From PWQG01 sp040882255 (GTDB lineage: Bacteria; Pseudomonadota; Gammaproteobacteria; Pseudomonadales; Pseudohongiellaceae), in the NCBI GenBank assembly GCA_040882255.1, contig JBBEBP010000016.1, forward strand, positions 496,001 to 560,000: a stretch of 64,000 bases of DNA. The letters run 5' to 3'. Shown piece after piece: positions 33,181 to 42,307 of the stretch; position 1 is the stretch's first letter, and each line of letters opens with the position of its first letter. The notes beneath the pieces were generated by a model that worked only from the letters and a program-made list of their open reading frames with translations, was not told the DNA's origin and did no database searches. The translations under genes and the position numbers were made by a program.

Positions 33181-34896
33181 TCACTGCACCAGTTTCATGC
33201 CGACCTTGGTGATGCGGCCACGCTCGGTGTCTGCCACTGTCCAGATGAAGCCCTGCCACTCCATCTGGTCACCCGTCACCGGCTTGCCACCCATGCGGCG
33301 CGTCAGGTACTGGCCGATCGTCTGTTGCTGCAGCGACTCGGGGATCTGCAGACCATAGACCGGGGCCAGATTACCCATCAGCGCCTCCGCATCCAGAATG
33401 AAGTCACCAAAGAACCAGCGGTCGGTATCCGAGGCGGGCTCTTCACTGAACAATCGCCCAAGGGCGGGCAGGTCATGCTCATGACCGACGATGCACAGCA
33501 TGTCATCGGCCAGCAGGCGGGTACTGCCGGTGGGGTGCAACAGCTCACGGCCGCGGAACAGCGCGGCAATCCGCGTACCCTCCGGCATGCGCAGCCGCCG
33601 CAACTGTTTACCGATACACCATTTCTCGGCACCCAGGCGGTAGACGAACAGCTCCCACTCGCTGGTCGGATGAATCTCCAGGCCGGCCCGCGACATCGGC
33701 TCTGGCTGCGCGGGCACACGCACACGAGCCAGACGGGTGGCTGCCGGCAGCGACGTACCCTGCACCAGCAGAGAGACCAGCACCACGAAAAACGCCAGAT
33801 TGAAATACAACTGGGCATCGGGCAGACCGGCCATGACCGGATAAACGGCCAGAATGATGGGGACAGCACCGCGCAGCCCGACCCAGCTCATGAACCAGCG
33901 TTCGCGCCACTTGAACCGATGGAAAGGCGCCAGACTCAGCAGGACGGCCAACGGCCTGGCCAGGAAAATCATCCACAGCGCCAGCAGCAGACCGGGCACC
34001 GCAATGGGCAGCAGCTCACTGGGTGTCAACAACAGGCCCAGCACCAGGAACATGCCGATCTGGCTGAGCCAGGCCAGCCCGTCCAGCACACTGCGGATGG
34101 ACGTGCGGCTGCGCAGCGGCCGGTTGCCGAGCAACAGGCCGCACAGATAGATGGCCAGAAAACCGCTGCCACCCAGCAGATTGGTCAGCGCGAACAGCAG
34201 CAGGCCACCGCTCACCGCCAGTAGCGGATACAGGCCGTTAGCCAGCGTGAAGCGATTGATCAACTGCAACAGCACCCAGCCACCAGCACCACCCAATGCC
34301 ACGCCCAGCCCGAACTGCTGCACCAGGGTGAACAGAAACCCGGCGCTGAAACCGGGTTCACTGCTGAGCAGCACATCGATCATCACCACTGTCAGGAAGA
34401 TGGCCATGGGATCGTTGCTGCCGGACTCGATCTCCAGCGTTGCCCCCACGCGTTCGTTGAGCTGGCGCTGCCCCAGCAACGAGAACACCGCCGCAGCATC
34501 CGTGGAACCGACAATGGCGCCGATCAACAGCCCCTGATACAGGTTCAGGTCGAACAGCCAGGCCGCCATCATGCCGGTCAGTGACGCTGTAAGCAGTACC
34601 CCGACGGTGGCCAGCGACAGGGCCGGACCGAGAGCCACCTTGAACGTGGCAGTGCGCGTGCGCATACCGCCATCCAGCAGGATGATGGCCAACGCCAGAT
34701 TGCTGGCAAAGAAGGCAACCGTATAGTCATTGAACTGGATGCCACCCAGCCCCTCTTCGCCGGCGAGAATGCCGACGCCAAGGAAAATGACCAGGATGGG
34801 GATCCCCAGACGGGAGGAGAGAGCGCTTACCAGCACACTGAAACTGACCAGCAGCGCACCGATCAGAAAGATTCCGTTAAGACTCCCGACGTCCAT
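33181..34896 (-). CDS. Potassium/proton antiporter, CPA1 family (NhaP2/CvrA-like)
   Basis: 571 residues. About 12 transmembrane helices (NGIFLIGALLVSFSVLVSAL through FFVVLVSLLVQ) with the CPA motif GSTDAAAVFSLLGQRQLNERVGATLEIESGSNDPMAI, the cation-site Asp/Asn-Asp pair of Na+/H+ or K+/H+ antiporters. The C-terminal ~200 residues are cytoplasmic: a TrkA-C/RCK-like domain (LRRLRMPEGTRIAALFRG) and a CorC-associated-like end (LTRRMGGKPVTGDQMEWQGF), as in NhaP2. It exports K+ or Na+ in exchange for H+. Its ATG shares one base with the purA stop (TGATG), so it is translationally coupled to the superoperon. Confidence 0.88.
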   Translation of the reverse strand: MDVGSLNGIFLIGALLVSFSVLVSALSSRLGIPILVIFLGVGILAGEEGLGGIQFNDYTVAFFASNLALAIILLDGGMRTRTATFKVALGPALSLATVGVLLTASLTGMMAAWLFDLNLYQGLLIGAIVGSTDAAAVFSLLGQRQLNERVGATLEIESGSNDPMAIFLTVVMIDVLLSSEPGFSAGFLFTLVQQFGLGVALGGAGGWVLLQLINRFTLANGLYPLLAVSGGLLLFALTNLLGGSGFLAIYLCGLLLGNRPLRSRTSIRSVLDGLAWLSQIGMFLVLGLLLTPSELLPIAVPGLLLALWMIFLARPLAVLLSLAPFHRFKWRERWFMSWVGLRGAVPIILAVYPVMAGLPDAQLYFNLAFFVVLVSLLVQGTSLPAATRLARVRVPAQPEPMSRAGLEIHPTSEWELFVYRLGAEKWCIGKQLRRLRMPEGTRIAALFRGRELLHPTGSTRLLADDMLCIVGHEHDLPALGRLFSEEPASDTDRWFFGDFILDAEALMGNLAPVYGLQIPESLQQQTIGQYLTRRMGGKPVTGDQMEWQGFIWTVADTERGRITKVGMKLVQ

Positions 34897-36194
34897 CAGT
34901 CGGCGAACGGATGGCGAAGAATGATGGTTTCGTCCCTGTCCGGTCCCGTGGAAATGATGTCAACCGGCGCTTCCGTGACTTGCTCGATGTAGTGAATGTA
35001 GTCACGGGCATTGTCCGGCAACTCATCGAGACTGCGTGCACCGGACGTACTATCTTTCCAGCCGGGCAGGGTTTCGTAGACCGGCCGGAGCTTGTCGAAC
35101 CCACTACCGGCTGCGGTGATGGCCGCGCCACCATCCAGCTCCTCATACCCTGTACAGACCTTTATTTCGTCCAGCCCGTCCAGTACATCCAGCTTGGTCA
35201 GACAGATGCCGGAGACGCTGTTGATGCGGATGGCCAGCCGGACTGCGGCGGCGTCAAACCAGCCACAGCGCCGGTCACGGCCTGTAGTCGCCCCCTTTTC
35301 CATACCGACCGACGCCAGATGGGCACCAACCTCGTCGAACAGTTCCGTCGGGAAGGGTCCGGAACCGACCCTCGTGGTATAGGCTTTGGTAATTCCCAGC
35401 ACATAGTCCAGATACAGGGGGCCATATCCACTGCCGGTCGCCGTGCCACCCGCCGTGGTGTTGGAAGATGTGACAAACGGATAGGTGCCGTGATCGATGT
35501 CCAGCAGCGAACCCTGTGCACCCTCGAACAGAATGTTGTCACCGGCCTTGCGGTGCCCGTGCAACAGCTCCACGGTATCAGCCACCATGTTGCGGACCTC
35601 TTTACCCTGCCGCAGGCAGGTATCCAGGGTCTCGCGGTAGTCGACCTCATCCACCCCGTAGTACTCGCGCAACAGGAAATTATGGTACGCCAGCACGTCC
35701 CGCAATCTCTCCGCGAAGGTTTCCTCATCCAGCAGTTCGTGCAGACGAATACCCCGGCGCGCCACCTTGTCCTCATAGGCGGGACCGATACCGCGGCCAG
35801 TGGTGCCGATCTTGCCGACACCCAGACGCTTCTCCCGTGCCTGGTCCAGGGCCACATGGGAAGGCAGGATCAGGGGGCAGGCGCCACTGACGCGCAACCG
35901 GTCCCGCACCGGCACACCGCGCTTCTCCAGACCGCCGATCTCCTCCAGCAGGGCATCCAGACTGACCACCACACCGTTGCCGATCACACAGCTCACACCG
36001 TCACGGAGAATGCCGGAAGGTAGCAGGTGTAACACGGTCTTCTCACCATTGATTACCAGGGTATGGCCGGCATTGTGACCGCCCTGGAACCTAGCCACCG
36101 CCGCCACCTCGGCGGTCAGCAGATCCACGATCTTGCCCTTGCCTTCATCGCCCCACTGCGTACCCAGTACCACTGCACTCTTGCCCATGTCCAT
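34896..36194 (-). CDS. purA: Adenylosuccinate synthetase
   Basis: 432 residues if the first ATG at 36194 is used; the second Met at 36188 gives the more usual MGKSAVVLGTQWGDEGKGK start. The P-loop-like GDEGKGK, the IMP loop HNAGHTLV, SGACPLILPSHV, and the Asp/GTP loop KAYTTRVGSGPFPTEL are all intact. It joins aspartate to IMP with GTP in the committed step to AMP. Downstream of hisZ in the operon; no sign of damage. Confidence 0.96.
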   Translation of the reverse strand: MDMGKSAVVLGTQWGDEGKGKIVDLLTAEVAAVARFQGGHNAGHTLVINGEKTVLHLLPSGILRDGVSCVIGNGVVVSLDALLEEIGGLEKRGVPVRDRLRVSGACPLILPSHVALDQAREKRLGVGKIGTTGRGIGPAYEDKVARRGIRLHELLDEETFAERLRDVLAYHNFLLREYYGVDEVDYRETLDTCLRQGKEVRNMVADTVELLHGHRKAGDNILFEGAQGSLLDIDHGTYPFVTSSNTTAGGTATGSGYGPLYLDYVLGITKAYTTRVGSGPFPTELFDEVGAHLASVGMEKGATTGRDRRCGWFDAAAVRLAIRINSVSGICLTKLDVLDGLDEIKVCTGYEELDGGAAITAAGSGFDKLRPVYETLPGWKDSTSGARSLDELPDNARDYIHYIEQVTEAPVDIISTGPDRDETIILRHPFAD

Positions 36195-36264
36195 CTATCT
36201 CTGTTTCCGGTTCATTCAGTGTGCTGCGCGGGGCAGCACGGTTGGTTGCGCCAATCTCACGGCA

Positions 36265-37461
36265 TCAGAGGCTGACCGGTTGCCAGCCATTGCCCTGCCA
36301 GACCAGTTTGCGATCACAGCCGAGCTCGGCCAGACGCCCGGGATCGCCGTCCTCGTCGGACAGGGCGGTGATTACCCGTTCGCCGGAGGCACGCAGCTCT
36401 TCAATGCGTTGCCAGAGCCCCGGATCCTCGTCGGACGGCGCCAGAATGGCAGGCGTGGGTGTGTCTTGTCGGCGACTGAGGCGGGCCAGCACCTTCAGGT
36501 CCGCGTCAAACCCGGAAGCCGGGCGAGCCCGGCCGTAGTCTCGCCCGATCGCATCAAAACGGCCGCCTTTCGCTATGGCCCGGCCGTATGCCGGGCAGTA
36601 GCTCGCGAACACAACACCCGTGTGGTAGCGGTAACCGCGCAACTCGGACAGATCATACCCCAGGCTCACCTGCGGCAGCCGCTGATGCACAGCTTCGGCG
36701 ATGGAAGCCAGTTCGTCCAGTTCACGCTGTACGGCGGGAGGCGCCCCGGCAAACACCTCCCGGGCCCGGTCCAGCACGCCTTCGTCACCGTTAAGCTCAG
36801 GGAGATGCGACAGCATGGCCCGTAACGACCTGTCGTCAACGGACCCGGAAAGCAACGCCTCGATCTCATCGGTGGCCTTGCGTTGCAGTGCGTCGAACAG
36901 GTCACTTTCCTGCGCCTCGTCCAGCCCCGCTGCCTGAACCAGGCTCCTGAAGATGCCAACGTGTCCCAGCACCAGATGCACGTCCGGAACCTCGGCCTCC
37001 TTCAGCATCGCCATCATCAGGCAGATGAGTTCCACATCACAGCCGCTACCCTGGTGACCAAACAGTTCGGCACCCACGCGCAGCGGAATCCGCGATGCCT
37101 GCAGGCCGCGCGGTCGGGTATGCAACACGTTATCGGCATAGCAGAGGCGGACCGGTCCCTCACGTTTGAGGTTGTGGGCATCAATCCGGGCCACCTGCGG
37201 CGTGATGTCGGCCCGAACGCCCATCATCCGGCCACTGAGCTGGTCCGTGATCTTGAAGGTCTGCAGGTCCAGATCGTGAGAAGATCCGACCAGGAGGGAG
37301 TCGAGAAACTCGATCAGCGGCGTGATGACCAGTTCATAGCCCCAGCTGCCATACAGGTCCAGAATTCTCCGTCGCAGCGTCTCCAGCCTGTGTGCCTCGC
37401 GCGGCAACACCTCCTCGACGCCATCCGGCAAGAGCCAGCGATCAGCGCGTGTCATTGTCAC
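36265..37461 (-). CDS. hisZ: ATP phosphoribosyltransferase regulatory subunit
   Basis: 398 residues with the HisZ reading DRWLLPDGVEEVLPREAHRLETLRRRI at the N-terminus and the histidyl-tRNA synthetase-like core, including GVRADITPQVARIDAH and LRGYRYHTGVVFASYCPAYG. It lacks the anticodon-binding domain of HisS, as expected for HisZ, and pairs with a short-form HisG to control histidine synthesis. Situated between the DUF2065 gene and purA as in many gammaproteobacteria. Confidence 0.93.
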   Translation of the reverse strand: MTMTRADRWLLPDGVEEVLPREAHRLETLRRRILDLYGSWGYELVITPLIEFLDSLLVGSSHDLDLQTFKITDQLSGRMMGVRADITPQVARIDAHNLKREGPVRLCYADNVLHTRPRGLQASRIPLRVGAELFGHQGSGCDVELICLMMAMLKEAEVPDVHLVLGHVGIFRSLVQAAGLDEAQESDLFDALQRKATDEIEALLSGSVDDRSLRAMLSHLPELNGDEGVLDRAREVFAGAPPAVQRELDELASIAEAVHQRLPQVSLGYDLSELRGYRYHTGVVFASYCPAYGRAIAKGGRFDAIGRDYGRARPASGFDADLKVLARLSRRQDTPTPAILAPSDEDPGLWQRIEELRASGERVITALSDEDGDPGRLAELGCDRKLVWQGNGWQPVSL

Positions 37462-37468
37462 TTCCTGT

Positions 37469-37660
37469 TCAGTTGATCAGATAAAGCAGTATCACACCGG
37501 TCAGCATGCTCGTCAGGCCGACCAGCCGAAGCTGACGGTCGTCGGCCTGGCTGACAGTTGCCAGCATGGCGCGCCACTGCTGCGGCGCTGCAAAAGGCAT
37601 CAGCCCCTCGAGCACCAGCAGCAGGCAGAACGCAATGGCGAGCTCATGCCACATGGTCAT
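37469..37660 (-). CDS. DUF2065 (YjeT-like) small membrane protein
   Basis: 63 residues with two hydrophobic helices (about LAIAFCLLLVLEGLMPFAAP and GLTSMLTGVILLYLI). The position between hflC and hisZ and the QLRLVGLTSMLTGVILL wording identify the conserved DUF2065 family of inner-membrane proteins. Function unknown. An internal ATG at 37654 is an alternative start. Confidence 0.85.
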   Translation of the reverse strand: MTMWHELAIAFCLLLVLEGLMPFAAPQQWRAMLATVSQADDRQLRLVGLTSMLTGVILLYLIN

Positions 37661-37687
37661 ACCACCCGGTCATTGCAGGAACCCCGA

Positions 37688-38554
37688 TCAGGGCTCCGGA
37701 CTGGCACGCAGGTACCGGAAATAATCACTGCTCGGCTCCAGCAACAGGACATTGTCCCTGGAGTTGAACGTTTGCCGGTAGGAATCGAGACTGCGTGTGA
37801 ACGCATAGAACTCGGGATCCTGCTCGAACGACTCGGCATAAATCGCCGCCGCGTCGGCATCCCCCTCACCCCGGATGCGCTCAGCGTCCCGATTGGCTTC
37901 AGCCATCAGCACCTGCACCTGCCGGTCGGCATCGGCTTCGATACCGATCGCCAGCTCATTACCGCGCGAACGCAGCTGCTGGGCTTCACGATTACGCTCG
38001 GAGGTCATGCGATCATAGACGGAAGTGCGCACATCGTCGGGCAGGTCGATCCGCTTGACGCGCACGTCGATAACCTCGATACCGTATTCGTCCGCAGTAT
38101 ACTCGTTGAGCTCCTGCGTCAGTTCGTTCATCAGCAGATCCCGCTGGCCGGAGACCACTTCCTGCAGATCCCGTTCACCGACCTTGTTCCGCAGGCCATC
38201 GTTGACCCGCTGCGCCAGCAGCGCATTCGTGCGCGCCACATCACCTGTGGTCGCCGTATAAAACCGCTGGACATCGGCGATCCGCCACATGGCATAGGAA
38301 TCGACCAGCAGCGCTTTCTGCTCCAGGGTCAGATAGCGCTGCGGCGAAGCGTCGACGGTGAGGATGCGTGCGTCGAACTTGCGCACGGTATGAACGTAGG
38401 GCAGCTTGAAATGCAGGCCCGGCGGAATGTCTGTCTCGACAATGTCACCAAAGCGCAACATCACCGCGCGCTCGGTTTCCCGCACGACAAACAGGCTGCT
38501 ACCGCCGATGACGATGGCAAGAAATGCCACAATACCAAGAATGGTGTTTTTCAT
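37688..38554 (-). CDS. hflC: FtsH protease modulator HflC
   Basis: 288 residues: an N-terminal transmembrane segment (ILGIVAFLAIVIGGSSLFVV), then an SPFH/prohibitin domain (ERAVMLRFGDIVETDIPPGLHFKLPY) and a coiled coil (REAQQLRSRGNELAIGIEADADRQVQV). With HflK it forms a large periplasmic cage around the FtsH protease and restrains it. The gene is separated from hflK by a single base. Confidence 0.95.
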   Translation of the reverse strand: MKNTILGIVAFLAIVIGGSSLFVVRETERAVMLRFGDIVETDIPPGLHFKLPYVHTVRKFDARILTVDASPQRYLTLEQKALLVDSYAMWRIADVQRFYTATTGDVARTNALLAQRVNDGLRNKVGERDLQEVVSGQRDLLMNELTQELNEYTADEYGIEVIDVRVKRIDLPDDVRTSVYDRMTSERNREAQQLRSRGNELAIGIEADADRQVQVLMAEANRDAERIRGEGDADAAAIYAESFEQDPEFYAFTRSLDSYRQTFNSRDNVLLLEPSSDYFRYLRASPEP

Positions 38555-38555
38555 A

Positions 38556-39746
38556 TCAGCGACCTCCTCGTCCGGACTGCGATGTACTGTTCCGGCCTGA
38601 ATTTGACGAGCCCTGCGACGACGACTGATCCATCAATTGCTGGAGCTGCCGTTCGGTCAGTCGCGACGTGTCGATGTCGTCATTGCCCTGCATGCCCTGA
38701 CTCATGATCCGGTCCAGGGGCAGGAACATCATGTTGTTGCCATTCTCGACATCGATCAGCACCTTGCTGCTGTTGCTGAGCACGTCCTGCATGGCATCGA
38801 TGTACAGGCGTTCCCGCATCACCTCCGGCGAAGCCTGGTACTCGGTGTACAGCATGTCGAAGCGATCGGCCTCACCCTGGGCCAGGTTGACCACCCGGTC
38901 CTGATAGGCGTTGGCTTCCTCGATGATCCGCTGGGCTTCACCACGCGCTTCCGGTACAACACGATTAGCGTAGGACAGCGCCTGGTTCTGAGCCCGCTGC
39001 TCGTCTTCCCGCGCCCGGATCACGTCATCGAAAGCCCCCTGCACCGCGTTGGGTGGCTGCGCGTCCTGCACGTTGACCTGGGTCACCATGATACCGGTGC
39101 CGTAGTGATCCATGTATCGCTGGGATCGCTCCTGGACCTCGGCGGCCACGTCGGCCCGGCCCTGTGTCAGAACCAGGTCCATGGTGGTGCTGCCCACCAC
39201 ATGACGTATGGCCGATTCCACGGCCTGGTCCAGACCGCCGCGCGGATCCTGGACCTGGATCACATAGCGTACCGGATCCTGGATCAGGTACTGGACAGAG
39301 ATTTCCACATGAACGATGTTCTCGTCAGCGGTCAGCATGTCGTTGGAATACGAGCTGGTGTTGACCTGCGAGACGTTGACCTTCTGCACACTGTCGATAA
39401 CCGGTGGATTCCAGCGCAGGCCGGGCATGATCACCCCTTCCTGCAGTTCACCGAAGCGCATGACCACACCACGCTCGGCCTCGTCCACCGTGTAGAAACC
39501 CATGGCAGCCCAGACCACCACGGCCAGCAACACGAGACCACTGAGCAGACCGGCGGGAACGCCGCCTCCGCCGCGCCCGCTGCCGTCCGAGTCACCGCCA
39601 TTTCCCTTGCCGCCAAAAAGGCGGTTCAGGCGATTGGTTACCTTCCTGATGACTTCATCAAGATCAGGTGGCCCCTGGTCGCCGCGGTTGCCACCGCCGC
39701 CCCCCCAGGGATCGTTGTTCTTGTTGCCAGGCTCGTTCCAGGACAT
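38556..39746 (-). CDS. hflK: FtsH protease modulator HflK
   Basis: 396 residues. A Gly/Asn-rich cytoplasmic N-terminus (WNEPGNKNNDPWGGGGGNRG), a transmembrane helix (GLLSGLVLLAVVVWAAMGFYTV), the SPFH domain (ERGVVMRFGELQEGVIMPGLRWNPP) and a long coiled coil (VVPEARGEAQRIIEEANAYQ). The C-terminal tail is Ser/Gln/Gly-rich (DQSSSQGSSNSGRNSTSQS), low-complexity but in keeping with HflK tails. Works with HflC. Downstream of hflX by 36 nt. Confidence 0.95.
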   Translation of the reverse strand: MSWNEPGNKNNDPWGGGGGNRGDQGPPDLDEVIRKVTNRLNRLFGGKGNGGDSDGSGRGGGGVPAGLLSGLVLLAVVVWAAMGFYTVDEAERGVVMRFGELQEGVIMPGLRWNPPVIDSVQKVNVSQVNTSSYSNDMLTADENIVHVEISVQYLIQDPVRYVIQVQDPRGGLDQAVESAIRHVVGSTTMDLVLTQGRADVAAEVQERSQRYMDHYGTGIMVTQVNVQDAQPPNAVQGAFDDVIRAREDEQRAQNQALSYANRVVPEARGEAQRIIEEANAYQDRVVNLAQGEADRFDMLYTEYQASPEVMRERLYIDAMQDVLSNSSKVLIDVENGNNMMFLPLDRIMSQGMQGNDDIDTSRLTERQLQQLMDQSSSQGSSNSGRNSTSQSGRGGR

Positions 39747-39782
39747 TGCTTACTCCATAATCGGATCATCAATCGGGTGATT

Positions 39783-41054
39783 CTAACGAATATTCGTCTC
39801 TTCGTGCAGCAGACGATCGAAATCGAAGCGCGGAAGCCGCACTTCCAGATGAAGCTGACCGTCTCCATCCACACTTTCGTGTTGTACAGCGCCACGGGCA
39901 TACAGCCGGGCTCTCAACCGGCCCTGATGAGGCGCCAGCACCAGTTCCTGCTCAATGAAGTCGCGGCCCAGGCGTTCACTGACCGCTTCAGCCAGCAAGT
40001 CCAGCCCCTCGCCGCGCAGGGCGGACACGTGCACACGTACGGGAATGCCCTGTTCATCCCGTTCTATGCCCGGTGTACTGTCCTCCAGCAGGTCAATCTT
40101 GTTGTAGACCTCCAGTTTCGGCACGCTGTCCGCGCCAATCTCGGCCAACACCTCCTCGACCTGCTCGATGTAATGGTCGCGCTGCTCGTTGGCAGCATCA
40201 ATGACGTGCAGCAGCAGAGAAGCCTGTACGGTCTCCTCCAGTGTCGCACGAAATGCTTCCACCAGCTTGTGCGGCAGATGACTGATGAAGCCCACAGTGT
40301 CGGCCAGGATCGCCTCGCCATAGTTGGGCAGCTCGACCTTGCGCAGCGTCGAATCCAGCGTCGCAAAGAGCTGATCGGCTGCATACAGCTCCGATTGCGT
40401 CAGCGCATTGAACAGGGAGGACTTGCCTGCGTTGGTATAGCCGACCAGCGATACCGAGGCCACCTCCGCCCGGCGGCGCGCACGCCGGCCCTGGTCGCGC
40501 TGCGCCCGCACCTTCACCAGGCCCTTGTTGATCTGCTTGATGCGCTGGCGGATCATTCGCTGGTCCATTTCCAGCTGGGTTTCACCGGCGCCACGCAGAT
40601 TGACACCGCCCTTCTGCCGGTCCAGGTGAGTCCAGCCCCGCTTCAGCCGGGAGACGACATGTTGCAGCTGTGCCAGCTCCACCTGCAGCTTGCCTTCATA
40701 GCTGCGCGCGCGCTGTGCGAAGATCTCCAGGATCAGCCCCGTACGATCGAGCACGCGACACTTGAGCTCGCGTTCGATATTGCGTTCCTGACTGGGGGAC
40801 AGGGCATGATTGAACAGCACCAGCGACGCCTGGTGAGTGCGGACTGTATCGCCGATTTCGGCCAGCTTTCCCTTACCGGCGAAATAACCGGGATCGGGCA
40901 TTTTCCGTGTGCCCTTGATGAATTCAACCGGATACAGCCCGGCCGAACGCACCAGCTCCTCGAACTCTGCGGGGTCTTCCTGCTCACCTCCGGACTCTAT
41001 CGCCAGATGGACCAGTACGGAGGTCTCTCCCCCTTCAGGACGTTCGAAAAACAA
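39783..41054 (-). CDS. hflX: Ribosome-associated GTPase HflX
   Basis: 423 residues. The N-terminal HflX domain contains GYFAGKGKLAEIGD, and the linker GGVNLRGAGETQLEMDQRMI precedes the G domain: G1 GYTNAGKSSLFNAL, G3 DTVGFISHLPH, G4 NKIDLL. HflX splits stalled 70S ribosomes, particularly under heat stress. Twelve nucleotides downstream of hfq, as usual. Confidence 0.95.
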   Translation of the reverse strand: MFFERPEGGETSVLVHLAIESGGEQEDPAEFEELVRSAGLYPVEFIKGTRKMPDPGYFAGKGKLAEIGDTVRTHQASLVLFNHALSPSQERNIERELKCRVLDRTGLILEIFAQRARSYEGKLQVELAQLQHVVSRLKRGWTHLDRQKGGVNLRGAGETQLEMDQRMIRQRIKQINKGLVKVRAQRDQGRRARRRAEVASVSLVGYTNAGKSSLFNALTQSELYAADQLFATLDSTLRKVELPNYGEAILADTVGFISHLPHKLVEAFRATLEETVQASLLLHVIDAANEQRDHYIEQVEEVLAEIGADSVPKLEVYNKIDLLEDSTPGIERDEQGIPVRVHVSALRGEGLDLLAEAVSERLGRDFIEQELVLAPHQGRLRARLYARGAVQHESVDGDGQLHLEVRLPRFDFDRLLHEETNIR

Positions 41055-41066
41055 TCAGATCCTCAT

Positions 41067-41336
41067 TCAGGCAGCATTGCCTGTGGTGTCGGAATCCTCG
41101 GCTGCATCGCCCGTGTTGCTGGTCGGCAGTTTCACGGACCGGGCCGGGACCACGGTGGAAATGGCGTGCTTGTAAACCATCTGGTTTACCGCATTCTTCA
41201 GCACGATGACAAACTGGTCAAACGACTCGATCTGACCCTGCAGCTTGATTCCGCTGACCAGATAGATCGAAACAGGAATCCGCTCTTTCCTCAGCGCATT
41301 CAGGAAAGGGTCTTGTAGAGAATGCCCTTTTGACAT
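41067..41336 (-). CDS. hfq: RNA chaperone Hfq
   Basis: 89 residues. The Sm1 motif (HSLQDPFLNALRKERIPVSIYLVSGIKLQG) and Sm2 motif (NQMVYKHAISTVVP) are complete, including Gln8 and the proximal-face YKH. The C-terminal tail is short and acidic/Thr-rich (SNTGDAAEDSDTTGNAA). Forms a hexamer that pairs small RNAs with mRNAs. Confidence 0.98.
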   Translation of the reverse strand: MSKGHSLQDPFLNALRKERIPVSIYLVSGIKLQGQIESFDQFVIVLKNAVNQMVYKHAISTVVPARSVKLPTSNTGDAAEDSDTTGNAA

Positions 41337-41362
41337 TGTTTTCTCCTTGATTCATCGACGGG

Positions 41363-42307
41363 TCACATGACGTCCGAGCGCAGCAACTTCAAGACCCTGG
41401 CCAGCATTGCCGGATCTTCACTGTCCACACTTCTCAACGCCCGCCAGCTGCGCAACCAGGTCATCTGACGCTTGGCCAGCTGCCGCGTGGCAATGATACC
41501 CCGTTCTACCATGGCTTCATAGCTCATTTCGCCGTCCAGATACTGCCAGACCTGGCGATAACCCACGCTGCGTATCGAGGGGAGGCCGACATGCAGGTCT
41601 CCCCTTTCATGGAGCCCGCGCACCTCCTCCACCAACCCCTCGTCCAGCATGGCCCGGAAGCGGCGCTCGATACGTTCATGAAGTACGCTGCGCTCGGCCG
41701 GTTGGACTGCCAGAAAATGCAGATCGAAGGGCAATGCCGCGTGCTGATCGGCCGCCTGCAGTTCGCTGAGCGACCGCCCCGTCAGCTCATGGACCTCCAG
41801 GGCACGCTGCAGGCGCTGTGAATCAGTCGGATGGATGCGGGATGCGGCCTGCGGATCCACCTCCCGGAGGCGCTGATGGACCGCAGGCCAGCCTTCCTCT
41901 TCCGCCAGGGCATCAATACGACGGCGCACCCCGGGATCAGCCGCCGGCAGATCGGCAAGCCCGTCACGAAGCGCCCGGAAATACAACATGGTGCCACCCA
42001 CCAGCAGAGGAACACGCCCCGCCGCACGAATCTCGTGCATCTCCCGCAGCGCGTCCTCACGGAACACAGCCGCTGAATACCGCTGCGCCGGATCCAGAAT
42101 GTCGATCAGACGGTGCGGGGCCATGGCCAGAGTGGCCGCATCCGGCTTGCCCGTACCAATGTCCATGCCGCGATAGATTTGCGCCGAATCAACATTGATG
42201 ATCTCCAGCGGCAATTGCTGGACCAATTCCACAGCCAGGGCGGTCTTGCCGGCGGCAGTCGGCCCCATCAGGCAGATGGCCGGCGGGCGTTCCCTGGCTG
42301 GTGTCAT
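41363..42307 (-). CDS. miaA: tRNA dimethylallyltransferase
   Basis: 314 residues from the ATG that shares one base with the mutL stop. P-loop GPTAAGKTALAVEL near residue 12, the substrate motif IINVDSAQIYRGMDIGTGKP, and the later LLVGGTMLYFRALRDGLADLP and SVGYRQVWQYLDGE are all present. It adds an isopentenyl group to A37 of tRNAs that read UNN codons. The frame is open further upstream (to 42382) but that part overlaps mutL and lacks homologous wording. Confidence 0.95.
   Translation of the reverse strand: MTPARERPPAICLMGPTAAGKTALAVELVQQLPLEIINVDSAQIYRGMDIGTGKPDAATLAMAPHRLIDILDPAQRYSAAVFREDALREMHEIRAAGRVPLLVGGTMLYFRALRDGLADLPAADPGVRRRIDALAEEEGWPAVHQRLREVDPQAASRIHPTDSQRLQRALEVHELTGRSLSELQAADQHAALPFDLHFLAVQPAERSVLHERIERRFRAMLDEGLVEEVRGLHERGDLHVGLPSIRSVGYRQVWQYLDGEMSYEAMVERGIIATRQLAKRQMTWLRSWRALRSVDSEDPAMLARVLKLLRSDVM

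Noticed and set aside
38637..41318. An 893-codon open frame on the plus strand opposite hflK and hflX
   Set aside because: It lies antisense to two well-recognised genes with strong motifs; long antisense frames are common in GC-rich DNA, and its translation has no recognisable domain.
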